DNA of 64,000 bases, taken from contig NZ_CP098812.1 of NCBI RefSeq assembly GCF_036825535.1, forward strand, positions 2,976,001 through 3,040,000, written 5' to 3'. The position numbers and the translations under genes are program-made. The first letter of the stretch is position 1, and every line of letters starts with the position of its first letter. The DNA is from Parasalinivibrio latis (GTDB lineage: Bacteria; Pseudomonadota; Gammaproteobacteria; Enterobacterales; Vibrionaceae). The notes below the pieces were generated by a model, which saw nothing but the letters and a program-made list of their open reading frames with translations, searched no databases and had not been told where the DNA came from. Positions 26,252-34,709 of this stretch are shown here, one piece after another.

Positions 26252-28066
26252 ATGCGAAATAAAACCCAGGCCGCCTCGCGCGCGGCAAATTTCAACCGGT
26301 TGAGCCTTTGGAAATATGGCCTGCTCATCCTGATGTTCATAACCCTGATGATTCAGGCGATCCCAACATTCTACGGTGATACCCCAGCACTGGGTGTTCA
26401 CGCAGAGAAAGGCAGTACGCTGTCTGCCTCAAACGTTGCCGGGTTACTGGACTCACACAATATCAAGGCGAAGTCAGTGACCCAGAAAGACGGTTCACTG
26501 GTCATTGCTTTCAATAACATGGAAAGCCAGCAAAAGGCGAAAGCCCTGCTGGCAGATACGCTTGGCGACAAGACAGAACTGACCATCCAGTATGCCTCTG
26601 CTGCACCGTCATGGTTTGAGAAACTGGGTGCCAGCCCTGTAAAACTGGGCCTTGACCTGCGCGGCGGTGTCCAGCTTCTGTTGTATGTGGATACCCATGC
26701 GGTATTTGACCGCCATGCTGATGCCCTGGTGAGCGAGCTGCAAAAGGAAGTTCGTAAAGAACGTCTGCGCGGTACCGTAGTCCGCAAGGTGTCTGCAACC
26801 CAAATCTCTTTCAAGAGCAACAACCCAAATGCCGAGTCTTTCCTGACCCGCTTTATGCAGCCATACCAGCAGCGCTGGCTGGAAACAGACGACGACGGCA
26901 AGCTGGTACTGACCATGACTGAGGAAGAGCAAAATACGCTGACCCAGTCTGCACTTGAGCAAAACATCACCATCCTGCGTAACCGTATCGGTGAGCTGGG
27001 TATCGTGGAAGCCAGTGTACAGCGTCAGGGCCGTGACCATATTCGCATCGAACTGCCGGGTGTGCATGATCCTAAACAGGCCAAGTCTGTTATCGGTGCA
27101 ACTGCCTCACTGGCGTTCTACCAAGCTAAAGAAACCGGCCCACGCATTATCAACGACCGCCTTGGCCGTCCGGTCCGCCTTGCCCACAACGCAGTACTGA
27201 GCGGTGAGCACATTGTTGATGCCCGCAGTGGTACCGACGAAATGGGTCGCCCACAGGTAGATATCCGCCTTGATGGTCCAGGTGGCGACCAGATGGCTGA
27301 CTTCAGCCGCAGCCATATCGGCCAGCCAATGGCGACCGTGTACACTGAGTACAAGCCTGATGCCAAAGGCAAGCTTATCGCTGAAGACAAAGTGATTAAC
27401 GTGGCAACCATCCAGAGTGCTCTGGGTAATAGCTTCCGTATCACCGGTCTCGACAGCGTTGAAGAAGCCCAGGAGCTGTCCATGTTGCTGCGCTCCGGTG
27501 CACTGACAGCGCCAATCCAGATTGTATCTGAACGTGCTATCGGTCCGACTCTGGGAGCCCAGAACATCAAGGCAGGTTTCACTGCACTGGGCATTGGTAT
27601 GATTGGCATGGCAATCTTCATGACCATCTGGTACCGCCGCTTTGGCTGGGTCGCAATTGTTGCCCTTTGTGCCAACCTGGTCATGCAAATCGGCCTGCTG
27701 GTCATGCTGCCGGGTGCAGTACTGACCCTGCCGGGCATTGCCGGCCTGGTACTGACTGTCGGTATGGCGGTGGATACCAACGTCCTTATCTTCGAGCGTA
27801 TCCGTGACCGCCTGCGGGAAGGTGCAAGCCTCGCTGCTTCCATCGACTTCGGCTACCGTTCAGCATTCAGCACTATCTTCGATGCAAACATCACTACCCT
27901 GATTTCCGCAGCCTGCCTGTACGCCATCGGCTCCGGCCCGCTGCAGGGCTTTGCCACCACCCTGATCCTGGGCTTGCTGTCCAGCATGATCAGCGGTATT
28001 TGGGGTACCCGCGCCATCATCAACCCGATCTGGGGCCGTGACAGCCGTCGCGCAGTGAAAATCTAG
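26252..28066 (+). CDS. secD: Protein translocase subunit SecD (paralogue type)
   Basis: 604 residues: N-terminal transmembrane helix, large periplasmic P1 domain (motif GLDLRGGVQLLLYVD, then ILRNRIGELGIVEASVQRQG) and five C-terminal helices with GMAVDTNVLIFERIRDRL. With SecF it uses the ion gradient to pull preproteins across the inner membrane. This copy is not next to yajC, tgt or queA, so it is probably the second SecDF set found in many Vibrionaceae. It starts directly after dedA. Confidence 0.92.
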   Translation: MRNKTQAASRAANFNRLSLWKYGLLILMFITLMIQAIPTFYGDTPALGVHAEKGSTLSASNVAGLLDSHNIKAKSVTQKDGSLVIAFNNMESQQKAKALLADTLGDKTELTIQYASAAPSWFEKLGASPVKLGLDLRGGVQLLLYVDTHAVFDRHADALVSELQKEVRKERLRGTVVRKVSATQISFKSNNPNAESFLTRFMQPYQQRWLETDDDGKLVLTMTEEEQNTLTQSALEQNITILRNRIGELGIVEASVQRQGRDHIRIELPGVHDPKQAKSVIGATASLAFYQAKETGPRIINDRLGRPVRLAHNAVLSGEHIVDARSGTDEMGRPQVDIRLDGPGGDQMADFSRSHIGQPMATVYTEYKPDAKGKLIAEDKVINVATIQSALGNSFRITGLDSVEEAQELSMLLRSGALTAPIQIVSERAIGPTLGAQNIKAGFTALGIGMIGMAIFMTIWYRRFGWVAIVALCANLVMQIGLLVMLPGAVLTLPGIAGLVLTVGMAVDTNVLIFERIRDRLREGASLAASIDFGYRSAFSTIFDANITTLISAACLYAIGSGPLQGFATTLILGLLSSMISGIWGTRAIINPIWGRDSRRAVKI

Positions 28067-28083
28067 TGCTGAGGAGACAGACC

Positions 28084-28986
28084 ATGAAACCGTATCCATT
28101 AACCCGCCTGCGTTATGCAGGGCTTACGCTGTCCTTGGTGATGATCGCCCTTAGCCTGTTTGCCGTATTCCATTACGGCCTCAAGCCGGGTATCGACTTC
28201 ACCGGTGGCATCATCGTTGACTTCTCACTCAACTCACTGGCCAACCAGACCGAGCTGATGAGTATGCTGCAGGCACCCTTGGCTGGCATTGGCCATATCA
28301 GCCAGGCGTCAGCTGCGGGCGTTTGGCACCTGACCTTGCCACACAACGCACCAATCACTGACCCGAATGCCATCGTGGCGCTGCTGAGCGAGCAATTCCA
28401 CCAGCCGGTCACACTGGTGCAGGCCAACATTGTCGGTCCTCAGGTGGGTGAAGAGCTGTTTGACCAAGGCGGTCTGGCACTTATTGTGTCGTCGTTGTCT
28501 ATCATGCTCTACCTGGCTATCCGCTTCGAGTGGCGCCTGTCTATGGCCGCTGTGGCTTCGCTGGTGCACGACAGCATCCTGACCCTTGGCCTGCTGGCAT
28601 TCCTTGGGGTGAAAATCGACCTGAACGTCATTGCGGGTATGCTCGCAGTTATCGGTTACTCGCTTAACGACTCCATCGTAATCGCCGACCGACTGCGCGA
28701 TGTACTGAAAGCCCGTCCTACTGCCGATGTATACAGCAGCACTGATATCGCGGTAAAAGCAACGTTCTCACGTACCCTGATTACAGCCGGTACCACGCTG
28801 TTTACCATTGCATGCTTGTTGTTGCTTGGTGGACAGGCACTGTATGGCTTCTCGATCACCCTGTTTGTAGGTGTACTGACAGGTACCTGGTCTTCTGTGA
28901 CCATTGCCTCGACGGTACAGGAAATGCTGGGACTGAGCCCTATGCACTACCAGCCAAAACCTGAACTGGTTGACGAAATGCCATAA
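28084..28986 (+). CDS. secF: Protein translocase subunit SecF (paralogue type)
   Basis: 300 residues with SecF features: GIDFTGGIIVDFSL near the start, periplasmic loop, then helices with IGYSLNDSIVIADRLRDVL. ATG at 28084 is preceded by GAGGAG at eight bases and lies 17 bases after secD; a GTG overlapping the secD stop is a weaker start. Together with secD and dedA it forms one transcription unit ending at a strong hairpin. Confidence 0.92.
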   Translation: MKPYPLTRLRYAGLTLSLVMIALSLFAVFHYGLKPGIDFTGGIIVDFSLNSLANQTELMSMLQAPLAGIGHISQASAAGVWHLTLPHNAPITDPNAIVALLSEQFHQPVTLVQANIVGPQVGEELFDQGGLALIVSSLSIMLYLAIRFEWRLSMAAVASLVHDSILTLGLLAFLGVKIDLNVIAGMLAVIGYSLNDSIVIADRLRDVLKARPTADVYSSTDIAVKATFSRTLITAGTTLFTIACLLLLGGQALYGFSITLFVGVLTGTWSSVTIASTVQEMLGLSPMHYQPKPELVDEMP

Positions 28987-29010
28987 CCGGCAAACTAAAA
29001 CGGTAAAAAC

Positions 29011-29040
29011 AAAGAAGGGGAACCATGGTTCCCCTTCTTT
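29011..29040. terminator. Bidirectional terminator, secF / nanA
   Basis: A perfect 30-base palindrome whose arms are AAAGAAGGGGAACCA and its complement. The arms end in AAAG / CTTT, giving a short T-rich end for both the plus-strand secF and minus-strand nanA. Confidence 0.8.
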
Positions 29041-29060
29041 ATGCATGAGAATCAGTGGGT

Positions 29061-29948
29061 TCAGGCGATCGCCGTGCGCATCTTCTCAATCACATCTTCT
29101 TTTTGCTCCGCAGTCAGTGCCCGAAGCGGCAAACGCGGGTTACCTGCATCAATGTCGTGCAGCGCCATCGCAGCCTTACCCGCAGCAACACCGCCGTACT
29201 GTACCAGCACCCGGATTACGGCAATGACCTTGTCCATCTGGCGCTGGACAATTTCCATATCACCGGCAGCAAACGCCTCCATGATGTCGTGGTAAAGCGG
29301 CGCTGCATAATTGTAGGTACTGCCAACAGCACTGGTCGCACCAACTGCCAGCGCACCCGGGAAGAACTCATCCACTCCCCAAGGGATATCAAATTTACCG
29401 CCGCAGGCACGAAGGCAGCGCTGGTATTCGTAAAGATCACCGCTGTTAAACTTAAGCCCATAAAGGTTAGGAATGCGCTTGTCAGCCTCAATCAGGAACT
29501 GCTCCATATCCACATTCACGCCGGACATGGTGGAGTGGTAGTAATAGAACCCTTTTGACGGCGCGGCAGCAGCCACGGTTGCACAATATTCAACGAGGTC
29601 AGCCACACTACCCGGCTTGAAGAAACATGGGCCAATGGCAGAAACGGCAAATACATCCAGGTTCTCCGCATGGCGCGTCAGGGTGAGGGTATCGGCAATG
29701 CTCAGCCCACCGGTATGAATGATAAGTTTCATTCGGCCATTGTTTGCGGATACCCAGCGTTCAGCCACTTTCATACGCTCTTCAACCGAGCAATGTACAC
29801 CCTCCCCGGTCGTTCCCAGAACATAGGCACCTTTCACGCCGTCTTTTACCAGATGCTCAACAATCGCATCGATCATCTCGTAGTTTACGTATCCGGCGGA
29901 GGTAAATGGGGTGTGGGGTGCAGCAATCAGACCTGTCAGCTTTTCCAT
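29061..29948 (-). CDS. nanA: N-acetylneuraminate lyase NanA
   Basis: 295-residue DHDPS-superfamily aldolase that splits N-acetylneuraminate into ManNAc and pyruvate. The substrate-carboxylate motif is GTTGEG, the catalytic tyrosine region FYYYHSTMSGV, and the Schiff-base lysine lies in YGLKFNSGDLYEYQ. Length and FNSGDL are typical of NanA and not of DapA. It is divergent from the RpiR-type regulator; a dyad operator lies 45 bases before its start. Confidence 0.92.
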   Translation of the reverse strand: MEKLTGLIAAPHTPFTSAGYVNYEMIDAIVEHLVKDGVKGAYVLGTTGEGVHCSVEERMKVAERWVSANNGRMKLIIHTGGLSIADTLTLTRHAENLDVFAVSAIGPCFFKPGSVADLVEYCATVAAAAPSKGFYYYHSTMSGVNVDMEQFLIEADKRIPNLYGLKFNSGDLYEYQRCLRACGGKFDIPWGVDEFFPGALAVGATSAVGSTYNYAAPLYHDIMEAFAAGDMEIVQRQMDKVIAVIRVLVQYGGVAAGKAAMALHDIDAGNPRLPLRALTAEQKEDVIEKMRTAIA

Positions 29949-29992
29949 AGCGAATCCTTGAATGTTCTTGATGACTCTTTCTGTTTCTAGGG

Positions 29993-30011
29993 AATGAAGT
30001 AATACTTCATT
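29993..30011. promoter_or_regulatory. nan operator copy 1
   Basis: AATGAAGT-AAT-ACTTCATT is a perfect dyad between nanA and the regulator gene. Its core TGAAGTAATACTTCA is repeated with few changes at 30150 and 31173. Confidence 0.7.
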
Positions 30012-30149
30012 TATAAATCACAAATGGAGTTTCATGCATTCTAGGAAGGTTAAATTAACCATGCAATGGTGCTTTGATTCGCTCAGCCGGTTTAATTATG
30101 AAACTGTGAGCATTACTGCAATCTCTTAAAATTCCATTAGTTTGCTCTA

Positions 30150-30164
30150 TGGAGTAAAACTTCA
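30150..30164. promoter_or_regulatory. nan operator copy 2
   Basis: TGGAGTAAAACTTCA, about 70 bases before the regulator start. It matches copy 1 at 13 of 15 positions, consistent with autoregulation. Confidence 0.65.
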
Positions 30165-30232
30165 CATCACCAGGTCGCCGTGGGATGATGACTCCTACAG
30201 CAGTGAAAAGACCAACAGGAAGAGCGACTGAC

Positions 30233-31099
30233 ATGCCTGACACCCCAACCCTCGAAGCCGGAAAAATCCTGGATACACTGGGCAGCCTGCGCAACAGCCT
30301 TACCCCTTCAGCAAGACGCATTACCGACTGTATCCTGGCAAACCCTGCCCAGACAGCTCGCCTTTCCATTGCTGAGTTGTCTCAGGAAGCCGGTGCCGGT
30401 GAGGCCAGCATTATCCGCTTTTGCCGCTCACTGGGGTTCAAAGGGTTCCAGGACTTCAAGCTCGACCTTGCCATTGAGGTCGCCAGCCTCGGCAGTGAAG
30501 AAAAGAGCCTGCTCGATACAGATGTCACCGAAGAAGACAGCGCCGAAATCATCGGCCAGAAACTGCAGGCCACCATCAACAACGTGTTGAGCGAAACCCT
30601 GAACCTTGTCAATTTCCGCACCCTGGAAACGGTGGCCGCCGATCTTAAATCTGCACGCAGGATCGTAATATTTGGTGTGGGTTCCTCCGGCATTACCGCA
30701 GACGAAGCGAAAAACAAACTGATGCGAATAGGTTTTGATGTGGACGCTCTCACCAACAACCACTTTATGTATATGAGGGCCTCGCTGCTCGAACCCGGTG
30801 ATATTGCTATCGGCATCAGCCATTCAGGCACATCAATGGAAACCATCAAGGCGCTCACCCTCGCCAGTGAAGCCGGTGCAACAACCATCGCACTGACGCA
30901 CAACCCAATGTCCGACATTGCCAAAGCCGCTGACAAAGTACTGGTTAACGGTAACCGGCAAGGCAAGCTGCAAGGTGACTCCATCGGTACCAAGATAAGC
31001 CAGCTTTTTGTCCTCGACCTGCTTTATACCCTGCTGGTACAGGCCGATCCAGAGCGGGCTAAACTCACCAAATCACGAACAACCGCGGCGTTGGACTGA
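30233..31099 (+). CDS. nanR: RpiR-family regulator of the nan genes
   Basis: 288 residues: N-terminal RpiR helix-turn-helix (SIAELSQEAGAGEASIIRFCRSLGFKG type) and a C-terminal SIS sugar-phosphate domain (RIVIFGVGSSG...GISHSGTSMETIKAL). Vibrio NanR proteins of this family repress sialic acid genes and respond to ManNAc-6-phosphate; the same role is inferred from location. ATG at 30233 is preferred (GAAGAG eight bases before); an in-frame ATG at 30185 would place the start nearer operator copy 2. Confidence 0.85.
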   Translation: MPDTPTLEAGKILDTLGSLRNSLTPSARRITDCILANPAQTARLSIAELSQEAGAGEASIIRFCRSLGFKGFQDFKLDLAIEVASLGSEEKSLLDTDVTEEDSAEIIGQKLQATINNVLSETLNLVNFRTLETVAADLKSARRIVIFGVGSSGITADEAKNKLMRIGFDVDALTNNHFMYMRASLLEPGDIAIGISHSGTSMETIKALTLASEAGATTIALTHNPMSDIAKAADKVLVNGNRQGKLQGDSIGTKISQLFVLDLLYTLLVQADPERAKLTKSRTTAALD

Positions 31100-31172
31100 C
31101 CGACTTAAAACTGTGCCGGACATCGCTAATTCAGAATCCGGCAATTGCGTGGGGTGATACCGCGTTTATCAT

Positions 31173-31187
31173 TGGAGTTAAACTTCA
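31173..31187. promoter_or_regulatory. nan operator copy 3
   Basis: TGGAGTTAAACTTCA, about 70 bases before nanK. It differs from copy 2 at one position and suggests that nanK-nanQ has its own regulated promoter. Confidence 0.65.
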
Positions 31188-31254
31188 AAATCAATTAAAC
31201 ATCGGAGTATCGGCATCGCTGTCCGGGTGCCAAACCGGTTAAGAAGGATTTACC

Positions 31255-32133
31255 ATGACCTGTTTAGCCCTCGATATTGGCGGGACAAAGCTCGCAGCTG
31301 CCCTTGTCAGAGACGGGAAGGTGACCGGGAGAAACCAGATCCCGACTCCCGGCTCGCAAAAGCCTGACCAACTGATTGCGGCACTGGCCACCCTGCTTAC
31401 CCCACTTGTTCCGCAAGCTGAATACCTTGCTATTGCCTCGACCGGGATTATAGATAACGGCGTGCTCACAGCACTTAACCCGGCCAACCTTGGCGGCCTG
31501 AACAGGTTTGAGTTGGTTGATGAAGCCAGCCGTATTTCCGGCTTGCCGACTCTTGCCATCAATGACGCCCAGGCTGCAGCATGGGCGGAATACAAAGTGC
31601 TGTCAGCACCGGTTCAGAACATGGCATTTGTTACCGTATCAACTGGGGTCGGTGCAGGTATCGTATTAAATGGGGAACTGCAAACCGGACCGCGCGGAAT
31701 TGCCGGGCACGCCGGGCATATGCTGGCGGATCCTAACGGGCCGCGATGTGGCTGCGGAAGGACAGGTTGTGTGGAAGCCATTGCATCCGGCACCGCTATT
31801 GGTAAAGCCGGACAGGCAATTTTTGGCCCAGATTGTAACGGCCAAGCCCTTTACCAGCACGCACTCAGCGGGCACCGGGACGCCATAGCCATTGTCGATC
31901 GCTCAGCTCGCGTGATTGCCAACCTGATCGCTGATCTTCGCATCAGCCTTGATCTGGATCTTATCGCCCTCGGCGGCAGTGTTGGCCTGGCAGAGGGTTA
32001 TCTTGACCGGGTTAAACACCACCTTTCCACCCTTCCGGCGACCTACCACACCGACATTATTTCGGCCCAATGTGGGCCGGATGCCGGATTGCTGGGTGCA
32101 GCCGACTGGGCAAAACAACAACATGTTTCCTGA
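31255..32133 (+). CDS. nanK: N-acetylmannosamine kinase NanK (ROK family)
   Basis: 292-residue ROK-fold sugar kinase that phosphorylates ManNAc to ManNAc-6-phosphate. The phosphate-binding DIGGTKLA lies at the N-terminus, the catalytic aspartate in AINDAQAAAWAE, and the zinc motif GHAGHM...RCGCGRTGCVEA in the middle. Assigned as NanK and not glucokinase because of nanA and nanQ. Ribosome site AAGGA. Next gene starts ten bases later. Confidence 0.9.
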   Translation: MTCLALDIGGTKLAAALVRDGKVTGRNQIPTPGSQKPDQLIAALATLLTPLVPQAEYLAIASTGIIDNGVLTALNPANLGGLNRFELVDEASRISGLPTLAINDAQAAAWAEYKVLSAPVQNMAFVTVSTGVGAGIVLNGELQTGPRGIAGHAGHMLADPNGPRCGCGRTGCVEAIASGTAIGKAGQAIFGPDCNGQALYQHALSGHRDAIAIVDRSARVIANLIADLRISLDLDLIALGGSVGLAEGYLDRVKHHLSTLPATYHTDIISAQCGPDAGLLGAADWAKQQHVS

Positions 32134-32142
32134 GGATCTCCC

Positions 32143-32604
32143 ATGAATTTTGGCCTCCTGCACCGAACAGAAACCGCTTTTCCTGACGCGATTGAAAAGG
32201 GTCTGGCTTTTCTTCGCAATAACGACTTGAACAACCTTGAAAACGGTCGTCATGACATCGACGGTGACCGGTTGTTTGCCAATGTCATGACGCTGACTAC
32301 CCTACCTGCCAGTGAAAAGCAGGGCGAGTTGCACCATGACTATATTGATATCCAGTTTCTTATAAGCGGCGAAGAGCGCATTGATGTTTGCCTGGCTGAA
32401 TCCGGCTGCCGCCCGGCGACAGATTACGATGCTGAAAATGACTTTGCCCTGCTTGAAACCATGCCGGGCGCAAGCTCGCTTCTGCTGTCTCCGGGCATGT
32501 TTGCCATTTTCTACCCGCACCAGCCGCACAAACCGGGCTGTGCCGTCTCCAGCCCGTCAGAAGTCAAAAAGGTGGTCGTGAAAGTCCACAAAGATCTGCT
32601 TTAA
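32143..32604 (+). CDS. nanQ: NanQ/YhcH-type sugar anomerase (DUF386)
   Basis: 153-residue cupin-like protein of the YhcH/YjgK/YiaL family, which speeds opening or anomerisation of N-acetylneuraminate before the lyase step. Family motifs: HHDYIDIQFLISGEERID and AIFYPHQPHKPGC, which hold the metal histidines. Co-transcribed with nanK (gap of nine bases). nanE, nagA, nagB and a sialic acid transporter are not in the window. Confidence 0.88.
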   Translation: MNFGLLHRTETAFPDAIEKGLAFLRNNDLNNLENGRHDIDGDRLFANVMTLTTLPASEKQGELHHDYIDIQFLISGEERIDVCLAESGCRPATDYDAENDFALLETMPGASSLLLSPGMFAIFYPHQPHKPGCAVSSPSEVKKVVVKVHKDLL

Positions 32605-32629
32605 CTGTGTCTAGCCGTTTCGCAGGTGC

Positions 32630-32658
32630 AAAAAAGCCGTCAATCAAGACGGCTTTTT
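32630..32658. terminator. Bidirectional terminator, nanQ / prfC
   Basis: Stem GCCGTC / GACGGC flanked by six A and five T, loop AATCAA. It serves both convergent genes. Confidence 0.85.
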
Positions 32659-32680
32659 GAATTAGGCGGTTGCGGCTGAA

Positions 32681-34261
32681 TTAGTGCTCGCGGGTTGCGC
32701 GGAACTTCACTTCTGGGAATCGCTCAGCAGTCAGGTTGAGGTTGACCATGGTTGGGGCGATGTAAGTGAGGTTATCGCCACCATCGAGTGCCAGGTTAGA
32801 CTGGCTCTTGCGCTCGAACTCATCCAGCTTCTTGGCATCGTCACATTCCACCCAGCGGGCAGTTGCCACGTTGACCGGCTCATAGATTGCTTCAACGTTG
32901 TATTCTGCTTTCAGGCGGGCAACCACCACGTCAAACTGCAGGACACCGACAGCACCTACAATCAGGTCGTTAGACTGAACCGGACGGAACACCTGCACCG
33001 CACCTTCTTCAGAAAGCTGGACCAGACCTTTAAGCAACTGCTTCTGCTTGAGCGGATCGCGAAGGCGAATGCGACGGAACAGCTCTGGTGCAAAGTTTGG
33101 AATACCGGAGAACTTCAGGTCTTCACCCTGGGTGAAGGTATCACCAATCTGGATGGTACCGTGGTTGTGCAGGCCGATGATGTCACCGGCGTAGGCTTCC
33201 GCCGCACGCTCACGGTCACCGGCCATAAAGGTTACCGCATCAGAAATACTGACAGTTTTGCCAGTGCGGACATGCTTCATCTTCATGCCCTGGGTGTACT
33301 TGCCAGATACGATACGCATGAACGCTATACGGTCGCGGTGTTTAGGGTCCATGTTGGCCTGGATCTTAAACACGAAGCCAGAGAACTTGTCTTCGTTGGC
33401 CTCAACTGCACGTTCTTCCGTCTGACGAGGCATCGGTGCCGGTGCCCACTCAGTCAGGCCGTCCAGCATATGGTCTACACCGAAGTTACCCAGTGCGGTA
33501 CCGAAGAATACAGGTGTCAGTTCGCCGGCCAGGAAAAGTTCCTGATCAAATTCGTTGGATGCACCCAGCACCAGCTCCAGTTCATCACGCAGTTGCGACG
33601 CCAGATCTGCACCGACAGCGGTATCCAGCTCCGGGTTGTCCAGGCCTTTAACAATACGCACTTCCTGGATGGTAGAGCCCTGGCCTGTCTGGTACAGGAT
33701 GGTTTCATCACGGTGGATATGGTAAACACCCTTGAATGACTTACCGCTTCCGATTGGCCAGCTGACCGGCGCACACATCATGTTCAGCTCGTTTTCCACT
33801 TCATCCAGCAGTTCCATTGGGTCGCGGATGTCACGGTCAAGTTTGTTCATAAAGGTAACGATCGGTGTGTCACGCAGACGGGTAACTTCCATCAGCTTGC
33901 GGGTACGATCCTCAACACCTTTCGCGGCGTCGATAACCATCAGGCAGGAGTCAACAGCAGTCAGGGTACGGTAGGTATCTTCAGAGAAGTCTTCGTGTCC
34001 CGGGGTATCCAGCAGGTTTACCAGGCAGTCGTTGTACGGGAACTGCATCACAGAGGTGGTTACCGAGATACCACGTTCTTTTTCCATTTCCATCCAGTCA
34101 GATTTTGCATGCTGGTTGGAGCCGCGGCCTTTCACGGTACCGGCAGTCTGGATTGCACGTCCGTGCAACAGAACCTTTTCAGTGATGGTGGTTTTACCCG
34201 CATCCGGGTGCGAGATAATGGCAAACGTGCGGCGCTTGCCGACTTCTTGCTGAATAGACAT
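32681..34261 (-). CDS. prfC: Peptide chain release factor 3
   Basis: 526-residue translational GTPase that removes RF1/RF2 from the ribosome after termination. G motifs: SHPDAGKTT, DTPGHEDFSEDTYR and MNKLDRD. The ATG at 34261 starts the family sequence SIQQEVGKRRTFAIISHPDAG; a longer open frame to 34363 is not conserved in style. Stand-alone gene. Confidence 0.95.
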   Translation of the reverse strand: MSIQQEVGKRRTFAIISHPDAGKTTITEKVLLHGRAIQTAGTVKGRGSNQHAKSDWMEMEKERGISVTTSVMQFPYNDCLVNLLDTPGHEDFSEDTYRTLTAVDSCLMVIDAAKGVEDRTRKLMEVTRLRDTPIVTFMNKLDRDIRDPMELLDEVENELNMMCAPVSWPIGSGKSFKGVYHIHRDETILYQTGQGSTIQEVRIVKGLDNPELDTAVGADLASQLRDELELVLGASNEFDQELFLAGELTPVFFGTALGNFGVDHMLDGLTEWAPAPMPRQTEERAVEANEDKFSGFVFKIQANMDPKHRDRIAFMRIVSGKYTQGMKMKHVRTGKTVSISDAVTFMAGDRERAAEAYAGDIIGLHNHGTIQIGDTFTQGEDLKFSGIPNFAPELFRRIRLRDPLKQKQLLKGLVQLSEEGAVQVFRPVQSNDLIVGAVGVLQFDVVVARLKAEYNVEAIYEPVNVATARWVECDDAKKLDEFERKSQSNLALDGGDNLTYIAPTMVNLNLTAERFPEVKFRATREH

Positions 34262-34709
34262 GAATGACAATCTTCTGGTTGTAAATACAGACCCCGCTGA
34301 GCCGCGAGCCTGAAGTAAATCAGTAATGCGCGCCATTCTCCCCGATCTTGAGCTTTGAAACAATCCGGCATTGGTTGAAATGCCAACAATGTTAACAGCG
34401 GTAAACTATCATTCTTCCGCTCAAAGCGTGGACATGACAACTACACCCAATAAACAGCACTTCAACTACACACCTAAAGAGTGCCACCAGCGTGGCTCAT
34501 ATGTAAGACAACCAGCTCTTTATTGACACCTTGAGCTTCTCGGGCATCACATTTCTTTACTTAAATGAAATCAACTTTTAATAATGAAATTACATGTATG
34601 ACATCATTCATGTGATATAGCGTTTTGAATAATGGCATTTTGTGCAAGTTAAACACTCATTTTCCCTTTAAAACTTCGCCGTATTCCCATACGAAAATTG
34701 GAAACTGTC
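34262..34709 (+). other. Intergenic region before the fucosidase gene
   Basis: 448 bases, divergent between prfC and the fucosidase. AT-rich towards the right. No gene is supported. It holds the 22-bp dyad described at 34592. Confidence 0.5.
34592..34613. promoter_or_regulatory. Dyad, possible fucosidase operator
   Basis: A 22-bp imperfect dyad with half-sites ACATGTATGAC and ATCATTCATGT; nine of eleven positions pair. It lies about 97 bases before the fucosidase start. Confidence 0.4.

Noticed and set aside
32684..33739. 351-residue frame antisense to prfC
   Set aside because: Shadow of the conserved release factor gene; no ribosome site or motif.
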